Shown: positions 50,757 to 60,345, counted from the stretch's first letter. The stretch is DNA of 64,000 nucleotides from Streptomyces sp. P9-A4 (GCF_036634195.1 NZ_JAZIFY010000001.1:6706501-6770500), one strand, 5' to 3'. Translations and numbers: made by a program. The notes: generated by a model from the letters alone, not told the origin.

Positions 50757-51536
50757 GTGGCGGAGAATCCGGCACAGCCAGAGACAGACGCACAGACGCG
50801 CAGACAGGCAGGGGGACCGCTGGTGGATCTCGTCGAGAGCGGATCGGTGGGCGGTTTCTTCGCCCTGCGGACCACCCCGCCGGAGACCGGCGGCGCGCAC
50901 CGCCCCCTCGCCCTCCTGTACGCGGGGGAGGACGGCCCCCTCCACGCGCGCGTGGACCGGGTCGCCGCCCGCCTCGGCGCCCCCGAGCGGCGCGTCGGCG
51001 CCTCGGTGGCCCACCTCGGGCTCGCGGCCCGCCTCTGGTCGACGGCGCTCGGCCCGGCCGCCCTGCACGGCCGCTTCCCCGACCTCGACCCCGCCGGGCT
51101 GCACTGGGACGGGGCGCTGTCCTCACCCGACGACCTGTGGTGGTCCGGTTCCGGGACCCGCCCCGCGACCGTGGACGCACTCCGCGCGGCCGTCCAGGAG
51201 GCCCATCTCGTACCGCTGCACGCGGCCCTCGGCCGCGACGGACGGATCTCCCGCCGCCTGCTCTGGGGGAACGCGGGCTCCGCCCTCGCCGGGGCGCTGC
51301 GCGAACTGACCCGGTGGGCCCGCGCCCACGGCCGCCCGGACGTGGCCGAGCGGGCCGCCGCCCTGGTCTCCGGACTGCTGGACCACCCCGACCTCGCCGG
51401 CACCGTACGGGGTCCCCGGCTGCGCCGCGTCAGCTGCTGCCTCTACTACCGCTGTCCCGGGGCCGGACTCTGCGGAGACTGTGTCTTCGACCACGCCCCC
51501 CGAACGGGTTTGGAGGCGCGGCCCCCCGCTCCGTAA
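50757..51536 (+). CDS. FhuF-like (2Fe-2S) ferric-reductase family protein
   Basis: 259 residues from GTG with GGGGAGG upstream. The C-terminal motif SCCLYYRCPGAGLCGDC is the unusual Cys-Cys-x10-Cys-x2-Cys cluster site of FhuF. Such proteins reduce iron in siderophore complexes in the cytoplasm. No siderophore transporter is adjacent. Confidence 0.82.
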   Translation: MAENPAQPETDAQTRRQAGGPLVDLVESGSVGGFFALRTTPPETGGAHRPLALLYAGEDGPLHARVDRVAARLGAPERRVGASVAHLGLAARLWSTALGPAALHGRFPDLDPAGLHWDGALSSPDDLWWSGSGTRPATVDALRAAVQEAHLVPLHAALGRDGRISRRLLWGNAGSALAGALRELTRWARAHGRPDVAERAAALVSGLLDHPDLAGTVRGPRLRRVSCCLYYRCPGAGLCGDCVFDHAPRTGLEARPPAP

Positions 51537-51611
51537 AGTTGCAGTTTCGAAAGCCCGCGAACGGCGACCCGCCCACGAACGGCGTACGAGCGAACGAGGA
51601 ACCCGAAGGCC

Positions 51612-53096
51612 ATGACGGTGACCGAAGAAACCCAGGACTACGGGCCGGGCGTCGACCCCGAACGCCTGGCCGTCTGTCTCGGCGTCCTCGACGAGCTCGA
51701 CAAGCTGGACGTCGACCACCCGGACGCGATCCGCGTCCGGCGCGCCACCGCCGGCATCTACCGGACGGTGAAGCAGCGCCGCCGCCAGGAGCGCCGGGCC
51801 GCGAAGACCGCCAACGACAAGGCGGTCACGGAGGCCACGGCCACCGGTTCCGCGCAGCGCATCGACGACGAGACCGAGGGCATCCTGCCCTCCTCCGTCA
51901 CCGAGGAGGGCCGGATCGCCGGGATACTCCAGCGCCCCCGGTCCTGCTACGTCTGCAAGACGCGGTTCGTCGAGGTCGACTACTTCTACCACCAGCTCTG
52001 CCAGAACTGCGCGGCCTTGAACCGGTCCAAGCGCGAGGCCCGCACCGACCTCACCGGCAAGCGCGCCCTGCTCACCGGCGGCCGGGCCAAGATCGGCATG
52101 TACATCGCGCTGCGGCTGCTGCGCGACGGCGCCCACACCACCATCACCACGCGCTTCCCCAAGGACGCCATCCGCCGCTTCAAGGCGATGGAGGACTCCG
52201 GGGACTGGATGCACCGCCTGGAAGTCGTCGGCATCGACCTGCGCGACCCCGCCCAGGCGGTGGCGCTCGCGGACCAGATGACCGAGGCCGGTCCGCTCGA
52301 CATCCTGATCAACAACGCGACGCAGACCGTGCGCCGGCTGCCCTCCGCCTACGCCGCCCTCGTCGACGGCGAGAGCGCGCCGCTGCCCGCCGGCGAGCTG
52401 CCCGCCCACCATGTCATCGGCGCGTTCAACTCGGGCGCGGTCGGCGAGCTCGTCGGCTCGTCCGAGCTGCCCGCGGGCGTGCGCGACCTGGAGGCGCAGC
52501 AGGTCGCGGACCTGGCCCTGGTCGCGGGCAACGCCAGCATCGCCCGGCACCTCGACGGCACCGCCATCGACGCGGGCGGCCTCGTGCCGGACGTCGTCGA
52601 TTCCAACACCTGGGTGCAGAGCATCGAGCAGATCTCCCCGGTGGAGCTGCTGGAGACCCAGCTGTGCAACTACACGGCGCCGTTCATCCTGATCAGCAAG
52701 CTGCGCCCGGCCATGGCCGACGCGGCGCGCAAGGCGTCCAGCGGGCGTTCCTACGTCGTGAACGTCTCCGCGATGGAGGGCGTGTTCAGCCGCGGCTACA
52801 AGGGCGCGGGGCACCCGAACACCAACGCCGCCAAGGCCGCCATGAACATGGTGACGCGGACCAGCGGTGAGGAGATGTTCACCACCGACGGCATCCTCAT
52901 GACCTCGGTCGACACCGGCTGGATCACCGACGAGCGTCCGCACTTCGACAAGCTGCGGCTGGCCGAGGCCGGTTTCCACGCCCCGCTCGACCTGGTCGAC
53001 GGCGCGGCCCGCGTCTACGACCCGATCGTGCGCGGCGAGGACGGCGATGACCTGTACGGCTGCTTCCTCAAGGACTACGCCCCCGCCAACTGGTAG
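51612..53096 (+). CDS. SDR-type oxidoreductase with N-terminal zinc-ribbon-like extension
   Basis: 494 residues. The first 115 residues are helical and basic (YRTVKQRRRQERRAAKTANDKA) and end in CYVCKTRF...QLCQNC, a four-Cys site likely to hold zinc. A Rossmann domain follows with GKRALLTGGRAKIGMYIALRLL, NNATQT, and the catalytic region VVNVSAMEGVFSRGYKGAGHPNTNAAKAAM, where the usual Tyr-x3-Lys reads His/Asn-shifted (HPNTNAAK). Loop 350-370 inserts extra helices. Product unknown. A strong terminator follows. Confidence 0.78.
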   Translation: MTVTEETQDYGPGVDPERLAVCLGVLDELDKLDVDHPDAIRVRRATAGIYRTVKQRRRQERRAAKTANDKAVTEATATGSAQRIDDETEGILPSSVTEEGRIAGILQRPRSCYVCKTRFVEVDYFYHQLCQNCAALNRSKREARTDLTGKRALLTGGRAKIGMYIALRLLRDGAHTTITTRFPKDAIRRFKAMEDSGDWMHRLEVVGIDLRDPAQAVALADQMTEAGPLDILINNATQTVRRLPSAYAALVDGESAPLPAGELPAHHVIGAFNSGAVGELVGSSELPAGVRDLEAQQVADLALVAGNASIARHLDGTAIDAGGLVPDVVDSNTWVQSIEQISPVELLETQLCNYTAPFILISKLRPAMADAARKASSGRSYVVNVSAMEGVFSRGYKGAGHPNTNAAKAAMNMVTRTSGEEMFTTDGILMTSVDTGWITDERPHFDKLRLAEAGFHAPLDLVDGAARVYDPIVRGEDGDDLYGCFLKDYAPANW

Positions 53097-53121
53097 TCCC
53101 CGCCGGCCCGCGTCCAGGCCA

Positions 53122-53162
53122 CCGCAAGAGCGCCCCACCGGTTCGGTGGGGCGCTCTTGCGG
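53122..53162 (+). terminator. Strong hairpin terminator behind the SDR gene
   Basis: A 19-bp perfect stem (CCGCAAGAGCGCCCCACCG and its complement) with a three-base loop, 26 bases past the stop, followed only by CTCGG. Confidence 0.85.
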
Positions 53163-53380
53163 CTCGGTTCACCCGATCGCGTCACACTTTGGAGCCCGGT
53201 AGAGCGCGGGCGCGCTCATTTGGTTACTCTGATGTCCACGGTCGGCCACCGAGGAGACACACCGTCCTCACGGCCTTCCAGGGACAGGCCTTCCACCAAG
53301 GCCGCGGTCCCGCCCGACGACCGGCGCCACCGCGACCGACCGGCAATGTCCTACAGGTACGCGACACAAAGGAGTGCGCG

Positions 53381-53551
53381 GTGACACCCGAACTGACGAA
53401 GCAGGAACCGAGACCGGTCGAACACAAGGACCGGCCGCGACGGAACGGCGAGCTGGGGAGCCTTGAGGTCTGGGCCCACGCGGCCCCGATCCGGCTCGCG
53501 GGCTACGAGGACGACCTCGCCGAGCCCCACATCCTGCCCGGCATCGACTGA
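53381..53551 (+). CDS. 56-residue peptide of unknown function
   Basis: From GTG, with GGAG seven bases upstream: a charged leader-like first half (MTPELTKQEPRPVEHKDRPR) and a compact second half (EVWAHAAPIRLAGYEDDL followed by AEPHILPGID). The layout, leader plus acid-rich C-terminal core, resembles RiPP precursors, but no modifying enzyme is adjacent and I cannot assign a family. It stands alone between two terminators. Confidence 0.5.
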   Translation: MTPELTKQEPRPVEHKDRPRRNGELGSLEVWAHAAPIRLAGYEDDLAEPHILPGID

Positions 53552-53567
53552 GCCCCCTCAGGTCACC

Positions 53568-53605
53568 CCGGTGCCCCCCCGCCGCTCGCGGCGCGGGGGC
53601 ACCGG
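53568..53605. terminator. Bidirectional hairpin between convergent genes
   Basis: CCGGTGCCCCC (53568-53578) pairs with GGGGGCACCGG (53595-53605). It separates the small peptide gene from the lipase maturation factor gene on the other strand. Confidence 0.7.
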
Positions 53606-53610
53606 CGCGT

Positions 53611-55038
53611 TCAGCGGGGCCCGCGCGCGGGCTCCCGCAGCCGGGTCGGCGGCAGGTACTCCCGTACCGGCGTCCGGTGCCACCAGGCCCCGGTCGCGCG
53701 GAGCTCGCGCCAGGTCGTGTAGCGGTACCGGTACAGCCGGGCCCGGACGAAGACCGGCGGCGCGTCCGGGAAGGGGTTGTGGGCCAGGAGCCGCAGGGTG
53801 TCCCGGTCGCCGTCGAGCAGCCGCTCGACGAACGGCCCGAACCACGCGCGCGCGTACCCGGGGCTGAGCGCCGCGAACCACATCAGCCAGTCGAGCCGCA
53901 GGTGGTACGGGGCGAACTGCCGGGGCATCCGGCGCGGATCACCGGGCTTCCCCTTGAAGCCGTACTCCCGCCACACCGTGCCCGCGTGCGGCACCGGGTC
54001 GTCGGTCCCCTCGATCACGATCTCGTCCCTGATCCGGCCGACCGTGCCGAACGCCCCATAGGTGTTGACCAGGTGGTAGGGGTCGTACGAGCGGTTCATC
54101 GCCTGGTCCCGGGAGAGCAGATTGCGCACCGGGCGGTAGCTCCGTACCAGCACGAACACGGTCAGCGCGACGACCACGACCACGTACCAGAGCGGCGGGT
54201 CCGGCCGCGGGTGCGCGCCCGTGAGGGACGAGGCGTCCACGACGGAGAGCGCCAGCACGATGGTGATCCAGTTCAGCCAGGCGAAGTTGCCCGAGAGCAC
54301 CAGCCACAGCTGCGTCGCCACCATCAGCCCGGCCGCGAAAGTGGCGACCGGCTGCGGGGTGAACAGCAGGAACGGCACGAACAGCTGTACGACGTGGTTG
54401 GCCGCCGCCTCCACCCGGTGCAGCGGGCGCGGGAGGCGGTGGAAGAACCAGCTCAGCGGGCCGGGCATCGGCTGGGTCTCGTGGTGGTGGTAGAGGCAGG
54501 TCAGGTTCCGCCAGCACCGGTCGCCGCGGATCTTGATGAGCCCGGCACCGAACTCGACCCGGAAGAGCAGCCAGCGCAGCAGGAAGAGGACCAGAACCGG
54601 CGGTCCCGTGTCGTCGTTGCCGAGGAAGACCGCCAGGAACCCGGCCTCCAGGAGCAGCGACTCCCAGCCGAAGGAGTACCAGGTCTGGCCCACGTTCACG
54701 ATCGACAGGTACAGCCCCCACAGCACCAGCCACAGAAGCATCGAGACCGGCAGCGGCACCGCGTCCCCGGCGCCCGCCACCAGCGCGAGGGCCCCCGCCG
54801 CGCCGGACCAGGAGACCGTGGCGAACATCCGGTCGGAGTAGCGCCAGTGGAACAGCGAGGGCGTGTGCCGCGCCCGGGTCGCCCGGAGGTACTCCGGTAC
54901 GGGGAGCATGCCGCGCTCCCCGATCAGCGCCCGGAACTGGAGGGCGGCCGACAGGAACGCCACGCAGTACAGCGCGGCGAGACCTCGCTGGAAGACGATC
55001 CGGCCCAGCCACAGGTCGGGCGCCGTGAACCACTCCAT
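53611..55038 (-). CDS. Lipase maturation factor family membrane protein
   Basis: 475 residues with about nine helices and the LMF core: YSFGWESLLLEAGFLAVFLG, LIKIRGDRCWRNLTCLYHHHETQPMPGPLSWF, NRSYDPYHLVNTYGAFGTVGRIRDEIVIEGT, APYHLRLDWLMWFAALS. Eukaryotic LMF1 folds lipases in the ER; bacterial relatives have unknown clients. Start ATG at 55038. Confidence 0.88.
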   Translation of the reverse strand: MEWFTAPDLWLGRIVFQRGLAALYCVAFLSAALQFRALIGERGMLPVPEYLRATRARHTPSLFHWRYSDRMFATVSWSGAAGALALVAGAGDAVPLPVSMLLWLVLWGLYLSIVNVGQTWYSFGWESLLLEAGFLAVFLGNDDTGPPVLVLFLLRWLLFRVEFGAGLIKIRGDRCWRNLTCLYHHHETQPMPGPLSWFFHRLPRPLHRVEAAANHVVQLFVPFLLFTPQPVATFAAGLMVATQLWLVLSGNFAWLNWITIVLALSVVDASSLTGAHPRPDPPLWYVVVVVALTVFVLVRSYRPVRNLLSRDQAMNRSYDPYHLVNTYGAFGTVGRIRDEIVIEGTDDPVPHAGTVWREYGFKGKPGDPRRMPRQFAPYHLRLDWLMWFAALSPGYARAWFGPFVERLLDGDRDTLRLLAHNPFPDAPPVFVRARLYRYRYTTWRELRATGAWWHRTPVREYLPPTRLREPARGPR

Positions 55039-55060
55039 CGCTTCCAGTATCGGCCCGGGA

Positions 55061-55612
55061 TCAGCCCCTGACGAGACGCCGGAGGGTACGGCCGAGACGG
55101 CGGGCGTAGGCGCGCTGGAGCACCGGGACCACGGGCCCGGCCAGCCGGGTGTACCAGGTGGCGGGGCGGCTGAACGCGGTGACCGTGAACCGGACGGTGC
55201 CGTCGGGTTCGAGGCCGACGACGAAGGACTCCTCGCCGCACTCCGGGTGGCCCGTGAGGGTGCCGTAGGCGAAGCCGGTGCGCCGCTCCTCGTACGCCGT
55301 CCAGATCACCGAGCAGGGGACGCCGAGCCTGAGCCCGCCGAGGCCCACCGACACCTCCAGGGTCACGCCGGGGGCCGCGCGGTCGGCCCCGGCGCGGACG
55401 GCGGCCCCCGAGGCGCGGTGCATCCGCCAGGTGGTGACGGCCTCGCCGGCGGCCTCGAAGGCGGCCCGGCCGTGGCCGACGACCGCGCTGTGCCGGAGGT
55501 GGTGATAGCCCTCGGGGAGGTGGTCGGGGGTCCCGGTGGCCCCGACCTCGCGGTAGCTGAGGGACGGACGGGGGCGCGCGGGCCGGGAGAGGCTGCTGAG
55601 GAAGCGGGTCAT
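55061..55612 (-). CDS. DUF1990 family protein
   Basis: 183 residues: PEGYHHLRHSAVVGHGRAAFEAAGEAVTTWRMHRASG and GLEPDGTVRFTVTAFSRPATWYTRLAGPV are DUF1990 features. Start ATG at 55612 overlaps the YndJ stop by four bases. The fold is probably lipid- or ligand-binding; function unknown. Confidence 0.82.
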   Translation of the reverse strand: MTRFLSSLSRPARPRPSLSYREVGATGTPDHLPEGYHHLRHSAVVGHGRAAFEAAGEAVTTWRMHRASGAAVRAGADRAAPGVTLEVSVGLGGLRLGVPCSVIWTAYEERRTGFAYGTLTGHPECGEESFVVGLEPDGTVRFTVTAFSRPATWYTRLAGPVVPVLQRAYARRLGRTLRRLVRG

Positions 55613-56508
55613 GCCGGAAGCTCCGTTCGCGGGTGGGTCGTGGGGGAGGGGCTCGGGGAGGCGTCGGTGGGGGCTTCGCGCTCCGCGGCGAGGCGGCGGT
55701 GGGCGAGGAGGGCGCAGACGGTGAAGCCGAGGGCGTTGCCCAGGCCGTGGGTCGCCGCCGTCCAGGTCAGGCTGAGGTGCGGCAGGCCGGTCGCCTCGCC
55801 GAGCGCCCAGCTCAGCGCCAGGAGCATCGTGACGAAGAGGACCGCGGCCGAGACGGCGAGCAGTCCGCGGGTGATCCGGTCGGTGCCCACGGCCCGGCGT
55901 TCGCGCAGGGTCAGGACGGCGACCGTGGTCATTCCGGCGGTGAGGACGACCGCCCCGGCGAGCTCGGCCCAGTCGTCGACGAAGTAGCCGAGCAGGACGA
56001 GCAGTGTCCCGGCGGGGACGCTGAGCGCGGCGAAGCGGGCTGCGGGACCGTCGTCGAGGCGGCAGAGCAGCCCGGCGACCAGGGCGGCGGCGAACCCCGC
56101 GAAGTGGAAGTGCGGGACGGTCAGCGTGAGGAGGTCCAGGTCGAAGCCGAACAGCGGGTACGAGGCCCGCTCGGCGACGAGCGCGAGACCGGCGACGGAG
56201 GGCGCGACGAGGGCCGTGAGCACGGCCGTCTCCGCCGGGCGCAGCGAGCGGGTGAGGAAGAGCCTCGCCGGGGCCTGGAGCGCGAGCGCGAGGGTGGCGA
56301 GGGCGTAGACGGCGGCGAGCGCGGTCGAGAGCCCGGAGCGGGGCAGCCACAGGGCCGCGGCGCCGGGGACGGCGAACAGCGGCCAGGCCCGCCGCAGCAG
56401 GTCCCCGCCCGGTGGCCGGGGGCCGTCCAGGAGCGCGAGCCCCGTCGGGACCACCCAGAACATGCCGATCGTGACCACCGAGGCGACGAGGACCGACAGT
56501 GCGGTCAT
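55609..56508 (-). CDS. YndJ-like membrane protein
   Basis: 299 residues with eight helices, as in YndJ proteins (VPHFHFAGFAAALVAGLLCR, TWTAATHGLGNALGFTVCALLAHR). GGGGAGG lies five bases before the ATG at 56508. Pairing YndJ with DUF1990 in one operon is common in actinobacteria; the substrate or role is unknown. Two palindromes upstream are likely operators. Confidence 0.82.
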   Translation of the reverse strand: MTALSVLVASVVTIGMFWVVPTGLALLDGPRPPGGDLLRRAWPLFAVPGAAALWLPRSGLSTALAAVYALATLALALQAPARLFLTRSLRPAETAVLTALVAPSVAGLALVAERASYPLFGFDLDLLTLTVPHFHFAGFAAALVAGLLCRLDDGPAARFAALSVPAGTLLVLLGYFVDDWAELAGAVVLTAGMTTVAVLTLRERRAVGTDRITRGLLAVSAAVLFVTMLLALSWALGEATGLPHLSLTWTAATHGLGNALGFTVCALLAHRRLAAEREAPTDASPSPSPTTHPRTELPA

Positions 56509-56524
56509 GTGCCCCTCCCCCCGC

Positions 56525-56581
56525 TTGAACGCGTTCAACTTGGCGATTTCGAGCGTAGAGGCTTTCTTGAACGTGTTCAAG
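56525..56581. promoter_or_regulatory. Twin TTGAACGYGTTCAA operators before yndJ
   Basis: TTGAACGCGTTCAA (56525-56538) and CTTGAACGTGTTCAAG (56566-56581) are perfect or near-perfect palindromes, 41-42 bases apart (four helical turns). They lie just upstream of the YndJ start. A cooperative dimeric repressor is likely, but no regulator gene is next to them. Confidence 0.7.
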
Positions 56582-56734
56582 TCCCTTGTCTCCGGTCGCC
56601 TACCCGGTCGGCCGCCCTCCGCTTGCGGTGCCCCGCGTGCTGCGACAGACATGAGGGACCGGCTGGAGGGACTGGCCGGAGGGCCGGCCGGAACCCGGGC
56701 GCCGGACCCCGGACGAGAAAGCGGGAGACACCAG

Positions 56735-58096
56735 GTGCGCTCAGCCCTCCGCCGGACGCGGCGAAACCCCACCGCCGCCGCGGCACAGACGCGCGCCGAA
56801 GGACAGACGCGCGGGGAGGCGCCGACGCGCGCTCCCGCCGCCACGCCCGCCGCCGTGTCCACCCGTACCGCCGCGCGCTCCGCCGCCGCCCTCGCCGCCG
56901 CCCTGCTGCTCGCCGGTTGCTCCTCCGTCTGGGAGGGCTCGCGCGGCGGGGCTGCGCCCGCCGCGGCGGGCGGCGGTGAGGACGTGTTCCTCCAGCCGCT
57001 CGCGGCCCAGGGCCCCGACCCCTTCACCGCTTCCACCGTCCGCAACGCCGTACGGCCGCCGTCCCCCGGGCGGGACCCCAGCGCCCCGGCCGAGCAGGTC
57101 CGCGAGGTCATCGGCTCCACCCCGGGCCTCTACGGGGGCACCCGGTCGGTCGGCAGCTGCGACGTCGAACGGCAGGTCGCCTTCCTCGGTACCGACCCGG
57201 GCAAGACCCGTGCCTTCGCGGAGGCCGCCGGCATCCCCGAGAGCAAGGTCGCCGGCTGGCTGCGCGGGCTGACCCCGGTGGTCCTGCGCGCGGACGTCAG
57301 GGTCACCAACCACGGCTACCGCGAGGGCCGCGCCACGGCCTTCCAGTCCGTCCTGCAGTCCGGTACGGCCGTCCTCGTCGACCAGTACGGGTCGCCGCGC
57401 GTCCGCTGCGCCTGCGGCAACCCCCTGCGCACCCCGGAGGCGACCCCGTCCGGCGTCCACCGGGGCGAGCCCTGGGACGAGTTCGACCCCGACCGTGTGA
57501 TCGTCGTCCGGCCCACGACCACCGTCGTCACCAGCCTGGTCATCGTGAACGCCACCGACCGCAGCTGGATCGAACGGCGGACCGGCAGCGACGGCCGCGA
57601 GGACCGCGCACCCGCCGTGGCTCCGGCCTGCGACCCCGACGCCTGCGCCCTCACCGGGACCGGCACTCCCGCCCCGGCCACGCCCGACACCGGAGCTCCC
57701 GACACCGGCGCCCCGGATCGTCGTACCTCCCCGGCCCCCGCCTCCCCGGTCCCGCCCGCGCCCGTGCCGTCCGACCCCTCGGCCCCCCTCCCGGTCGGCC
57801 CCGACGCCTCCGGAACCGGTGGCACCGGCACCGAGCCCGCCCCCACGAACCCGGACCCGAACCCCCACCCCGTCCCCGACACCCCGCCGATCCCGGACGG
57901 GAACCCCGACCGGAACCCCGACGGGAGCCACGACCCCTACGCGGACCCCTATGCCGACCCGTACGCCGACCCCCGTACGGAACCCTTCCCCGACCCCTTC
58001 TCCGTGCCGCCCACCGTGCCCGAAGGCGAGCTGCCGCCCGAGCAGCTCTTCCCGGCGGGCCCGGTCCCGGACCGGCCCGAGACCTTCGAGGGGTGA
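56735..58096 (+). CDS. DUF6777 lipoprotein with Pro/Asp-rich tail
   Basis: 453 residues from a GTG behind GGGAG. An Arg/Ala-rich start leads to the lipobox LLLAGC near residue 60. The conserved domain spans about 80-290: DVFLQPLAAQGPDPFTAST, GLYGGTRSVGSCDVERQVAFL, VRCACGNPL. The last 160 residues are disordered, with PYADPYADPYADP repeats. It is surface-anchored. Function unknown. It stands beside a SpoIIE-type phosphatase gene. Confidence 0.75.
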   Translation: MRSALRRTRRNPTAAAAQTRAEGQTRGEAPTRAPAATPAAVSTRTAARSAAALAAALLLAGCSSVWEGSRGGAAPAAAGGGEDVFLQPLAAQGPDPFTASTVRNAVRPPSPGRDPSAPAEQVREVIGSTPGLYGGTRSVGSCDVERQVAFLGTDPGKTRAFAEAAGIPESKVAGWLRGLTPVVLRADVRVTNHGYREGRATAFQSVLQSGTAVLVDQYGSPRVRCACGNPLRTPEATPSGVHRGEPWDEFDPDRVIVVRPTTTVVTSLVIVNATDRSWIERRTGSDGREDRAPAVAPACDPDACALTGTGTPAPATPDTGAPDTGAPDRRTSPAPASPVPPAPVPSDPSAPLPVGPDASGTGGTGTEPAPTNPDPNPHPVPDTPPIPDGNPDRNPDGSHDPYADPYADPYADPRTEPFPDPFSVPPTVPEGELPPEQLFPAGPVPDRPETFEG

Positions 58097-58145
58097 AACG
58101 GATCTTCATGGTGCGCGCGGGCGGGGCTCCGCCTAGCGTGGCCCC

Positions 58146-60236
58146 ATGAACGTGGGCAGCGGGGGCGGCGAGTCGACCGGGCGGCCGGCGCGGGTGCGGC
58201 TGGGGCCGGTGCCCGGCGCGGCCGGAATCCTGTCCGCGTACGGCTCCGCCTTCCGTATGGGCGGCTTCGACTGGGACCTGGTCGCCGGCACGATGGTCAT
58301 GGACGACGCCTCGCTCGACGTCTTCGACATGGACCGCGCGGACTACGACGGCCGGCCCGAGACTCTCGGCTCACGGGTGCTGCCCGACGAGGGCCGCCGT
58401 CTCGACACCCTGGTCGCCCAGGCGCTCAAGGACGGCAGCGAGCAGTACGGCGCGTACTTCCGCATCCGGCGCAGAGACGGCGGACACCAGTGGACCCACA
58501 CCCAGGGGATCGTCCACCGCGACGACACCGGCCGCCCGGTGCGCATCATCGGCGTCGTCCGCGACGCCACGCACGAACTCACCGAGTCCGCCGCCCGGCT
58601 CGGCCTCGACGAGGGGCGCCGCAGGCGCGCCGGGGTCGTCGAGGGCACCACGGCCGCCCTCGCGTACGCGCGGACCGTGCAGGACGTCATCGACCTGCTC
58701 AACGACTCGCACGCCCTCGAACACTTCGGCGCCGCGAGCCTCGTCGTGGGTCTCCTCGACGCCGGCCGGATCCATCTGGTCGCCGAGGGTCCCGAGGGCG
58801 CCTTCGTGCCGGGCACCCGATTCACCCGGGTGGACGAGCCGTACCCGATGAGTGAGGTGATCCGTACCCTGCGCCCCCGGTTCATCGACTCGCCGCGGGA
58901 CTTCGCCGACTCCTTCCCCGTGCTCTGGCCGCACATCAGCGGACTCGGCATCACCGCCGCCGCCTATCTGCCGCTGGTCGCCCAGGCCCGGCCCATCGGG
59001 GCGCTCGGGCTGCTCTACAGCGACAGGACGGGGTTCAGCGAGGACGAGCGGACCCTGCTCGTCGCCCTCGGCAGCAGCATCGCCCAGAGCCTCCAGCGCG
59101 CCATGCTGTACGAGCAGGAGCACGACCTCGCCGAGGGGCTCCAGCAGGCGATGCTGCCGCGCCGCATCCCCGAGGTGCCCGGCGCGCGGACCGCCGTCCG
59201 CTACCGCTCGGCCCGCCTCGGCCGTGACATCGGCGGCGACTGGTACGACATCATCCCGCTGCCCGGCGGGCGGGTCGGCGCCGTCATCGGGGACGTACAG
59301 GGGCACGACACCCACGCCGCGGCCGTCATGGGACAGCTGCGGATCGTGCTGCGGGCCTACGCCGCCGAGGGGCACACCCCCGCCACCGTGATGGCGCGCG
59401 CCTCCGTCTTCCTCCACGAACTCGACACCGAACGCTTCGCCACCTGCACCTACGCGGAGGCCGACCTCGGCACCGGAGTCGTCCAGGTGGTCCGCGCCGG
59501 CCATGTCGACCCCCTGATCAGGGAGGCGGACGGCAGCTGCCGGCGCGTCCCGGTGGAGGGCGGGCTGCCGCTCGGGCTCTCCGCCGAGTTCGGCCGGCTC
59601 GACTACCCCGTGACGACCCTGGAACTGGACCCCGGCCAGACCCTGATGCTCTACACCGACGGTCTGGTGGAGAAGCCGGGCTCCGACCTCGACGAGGGCC
59701 TCCAGTGGCTCTCCGCCCTCGTCCGGCGCGGCCCCGCCGACCTCCAGGAACTCGCCGACCTCCTCTGCGACGTGGTCGCCGACCGGGGCGGGGAGGACGA
59801 TGTCGCGATCCTCCTCCTGCGTCGCCAGGGCGCGCCCGGGGGCCAGGGCGCGGGCCGGTTCCAGCAGCACGTGGCGCAGAGCGACCCCGAGGCGCTCAGC
59901 TCGGCCCGGCACATGATCCGGGCGGCCGTACGGTCCTGGGGCGCCGGGGAGCGCGCCGACGAGATCGAACTGGTCGCCGACGAGCTGATGACCAACGCCC
60001 TGATGCACACCGACGGCGGGGCGATCGTGACCCTGCGGGCCCTGGGCGGGCCCGGACGGCGGCTCCGGGTGGAGGTGGAGGACCGCTCCAGCGCCCTGCC
60101 CCGGCGCCGGGAGGCGGGGGAGGCCGGGGTGTCCGGCCGGGGCCTGCTGCTCGTCGACCAGCTCTCCGACGAGTGGGGCGTGGAGTCGAGGGGTGGCGGC
60201 AAGTGTGTGTGGTGCGAGTTCACCGTGGAGCACTGA
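58146..60236 (+). CDS. PAS-GAF-PP2C (SpoIIE) phosphatase with anti-sigma-like ATPase domain
   Basis: 696 residues. PAS region near 30-150 (FDWDLVAGTMVMDDASLDVFDMD), GAF 155-325, PP2C/SpoIIE 340-550 (LGRDIGGDWYDIIPLPGGRVGAVIGDVQGHD with the metal Asp residues; GGEDDVAILLL), and a HATPase_c domain 570-690 (ELVADELMTNALMHTDGGAI) like RsbW. It can dephosphorylate a STAS antagonist and also phosphorylate or bind sigma factors, controlling stress or development. No membrane helix. Confidence 0.9.
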   Translation: MNVGSGGGESTGRPARVRLGPVPGAAGILSAYGSAFRMGGFDWDLVAGTMVMDDASLDVFDMDRADYDGRPETLGSRVLPDEGRRLDTLVAQALKDGSEQYGAYFRIRRRDGGHQWTHTQGIVHRDDTGRPVRIIGVVRDATHELTESAARLGLDEGRRRRAGVVEGTTAALAYARTVQDVIDLLNDSHALEHFGAASLVVGLLDAGRIHLVAEGPEGAFVPGTRFTRVDEPYPMSEVIRTLRPRFIDSPRDFADSFPVLWPHISGLGITAAAYLPLVAQARPIGALGLLYSDRTGFSEDERTLLVALGSSIAQSLQRAMLYEQEHDLAEGLQQAMLPRRIPEVPGARTAVRYRSARLGRDIGGDWYDIIPLPGGRVGAVIGDVQGHDTHAAAVMGQLRIVLRAYAAEGHTPATVMARASVFLHELDTERFATCTYAEADLGTGVVQVVRAGHVDPLIREADGSCRRVPVEGGLPLGLSAEFGRLDYPVTTLELDPGQTLMLYTDGLVEKPGSDLDEGLQWLSALVRRGPADLQELADLLCDVVADRGGEDDVAILLLRRQGAPGGQGAGRFQQHVAQSDPEALSSARHMIRAAVRSWGAGERADEIELVADELMTNALMHTDGGAIVTLRALGGPGRRLRVEVEDRSSALPRRREAGEAGVSGRGLLLVDQLSDEWGVESRGGGKCVWCEFTVEH

Positions 60237-60345
60237 AGCTGTTAACCGAGTGTGAACTGATCGTACTTGACCGTAACTGACGGTACGCGATTGACTTCGC
60301 TCACCCGGCTCTCCGCGCAGGACAAGCTCAGGACAAGAGGACACC

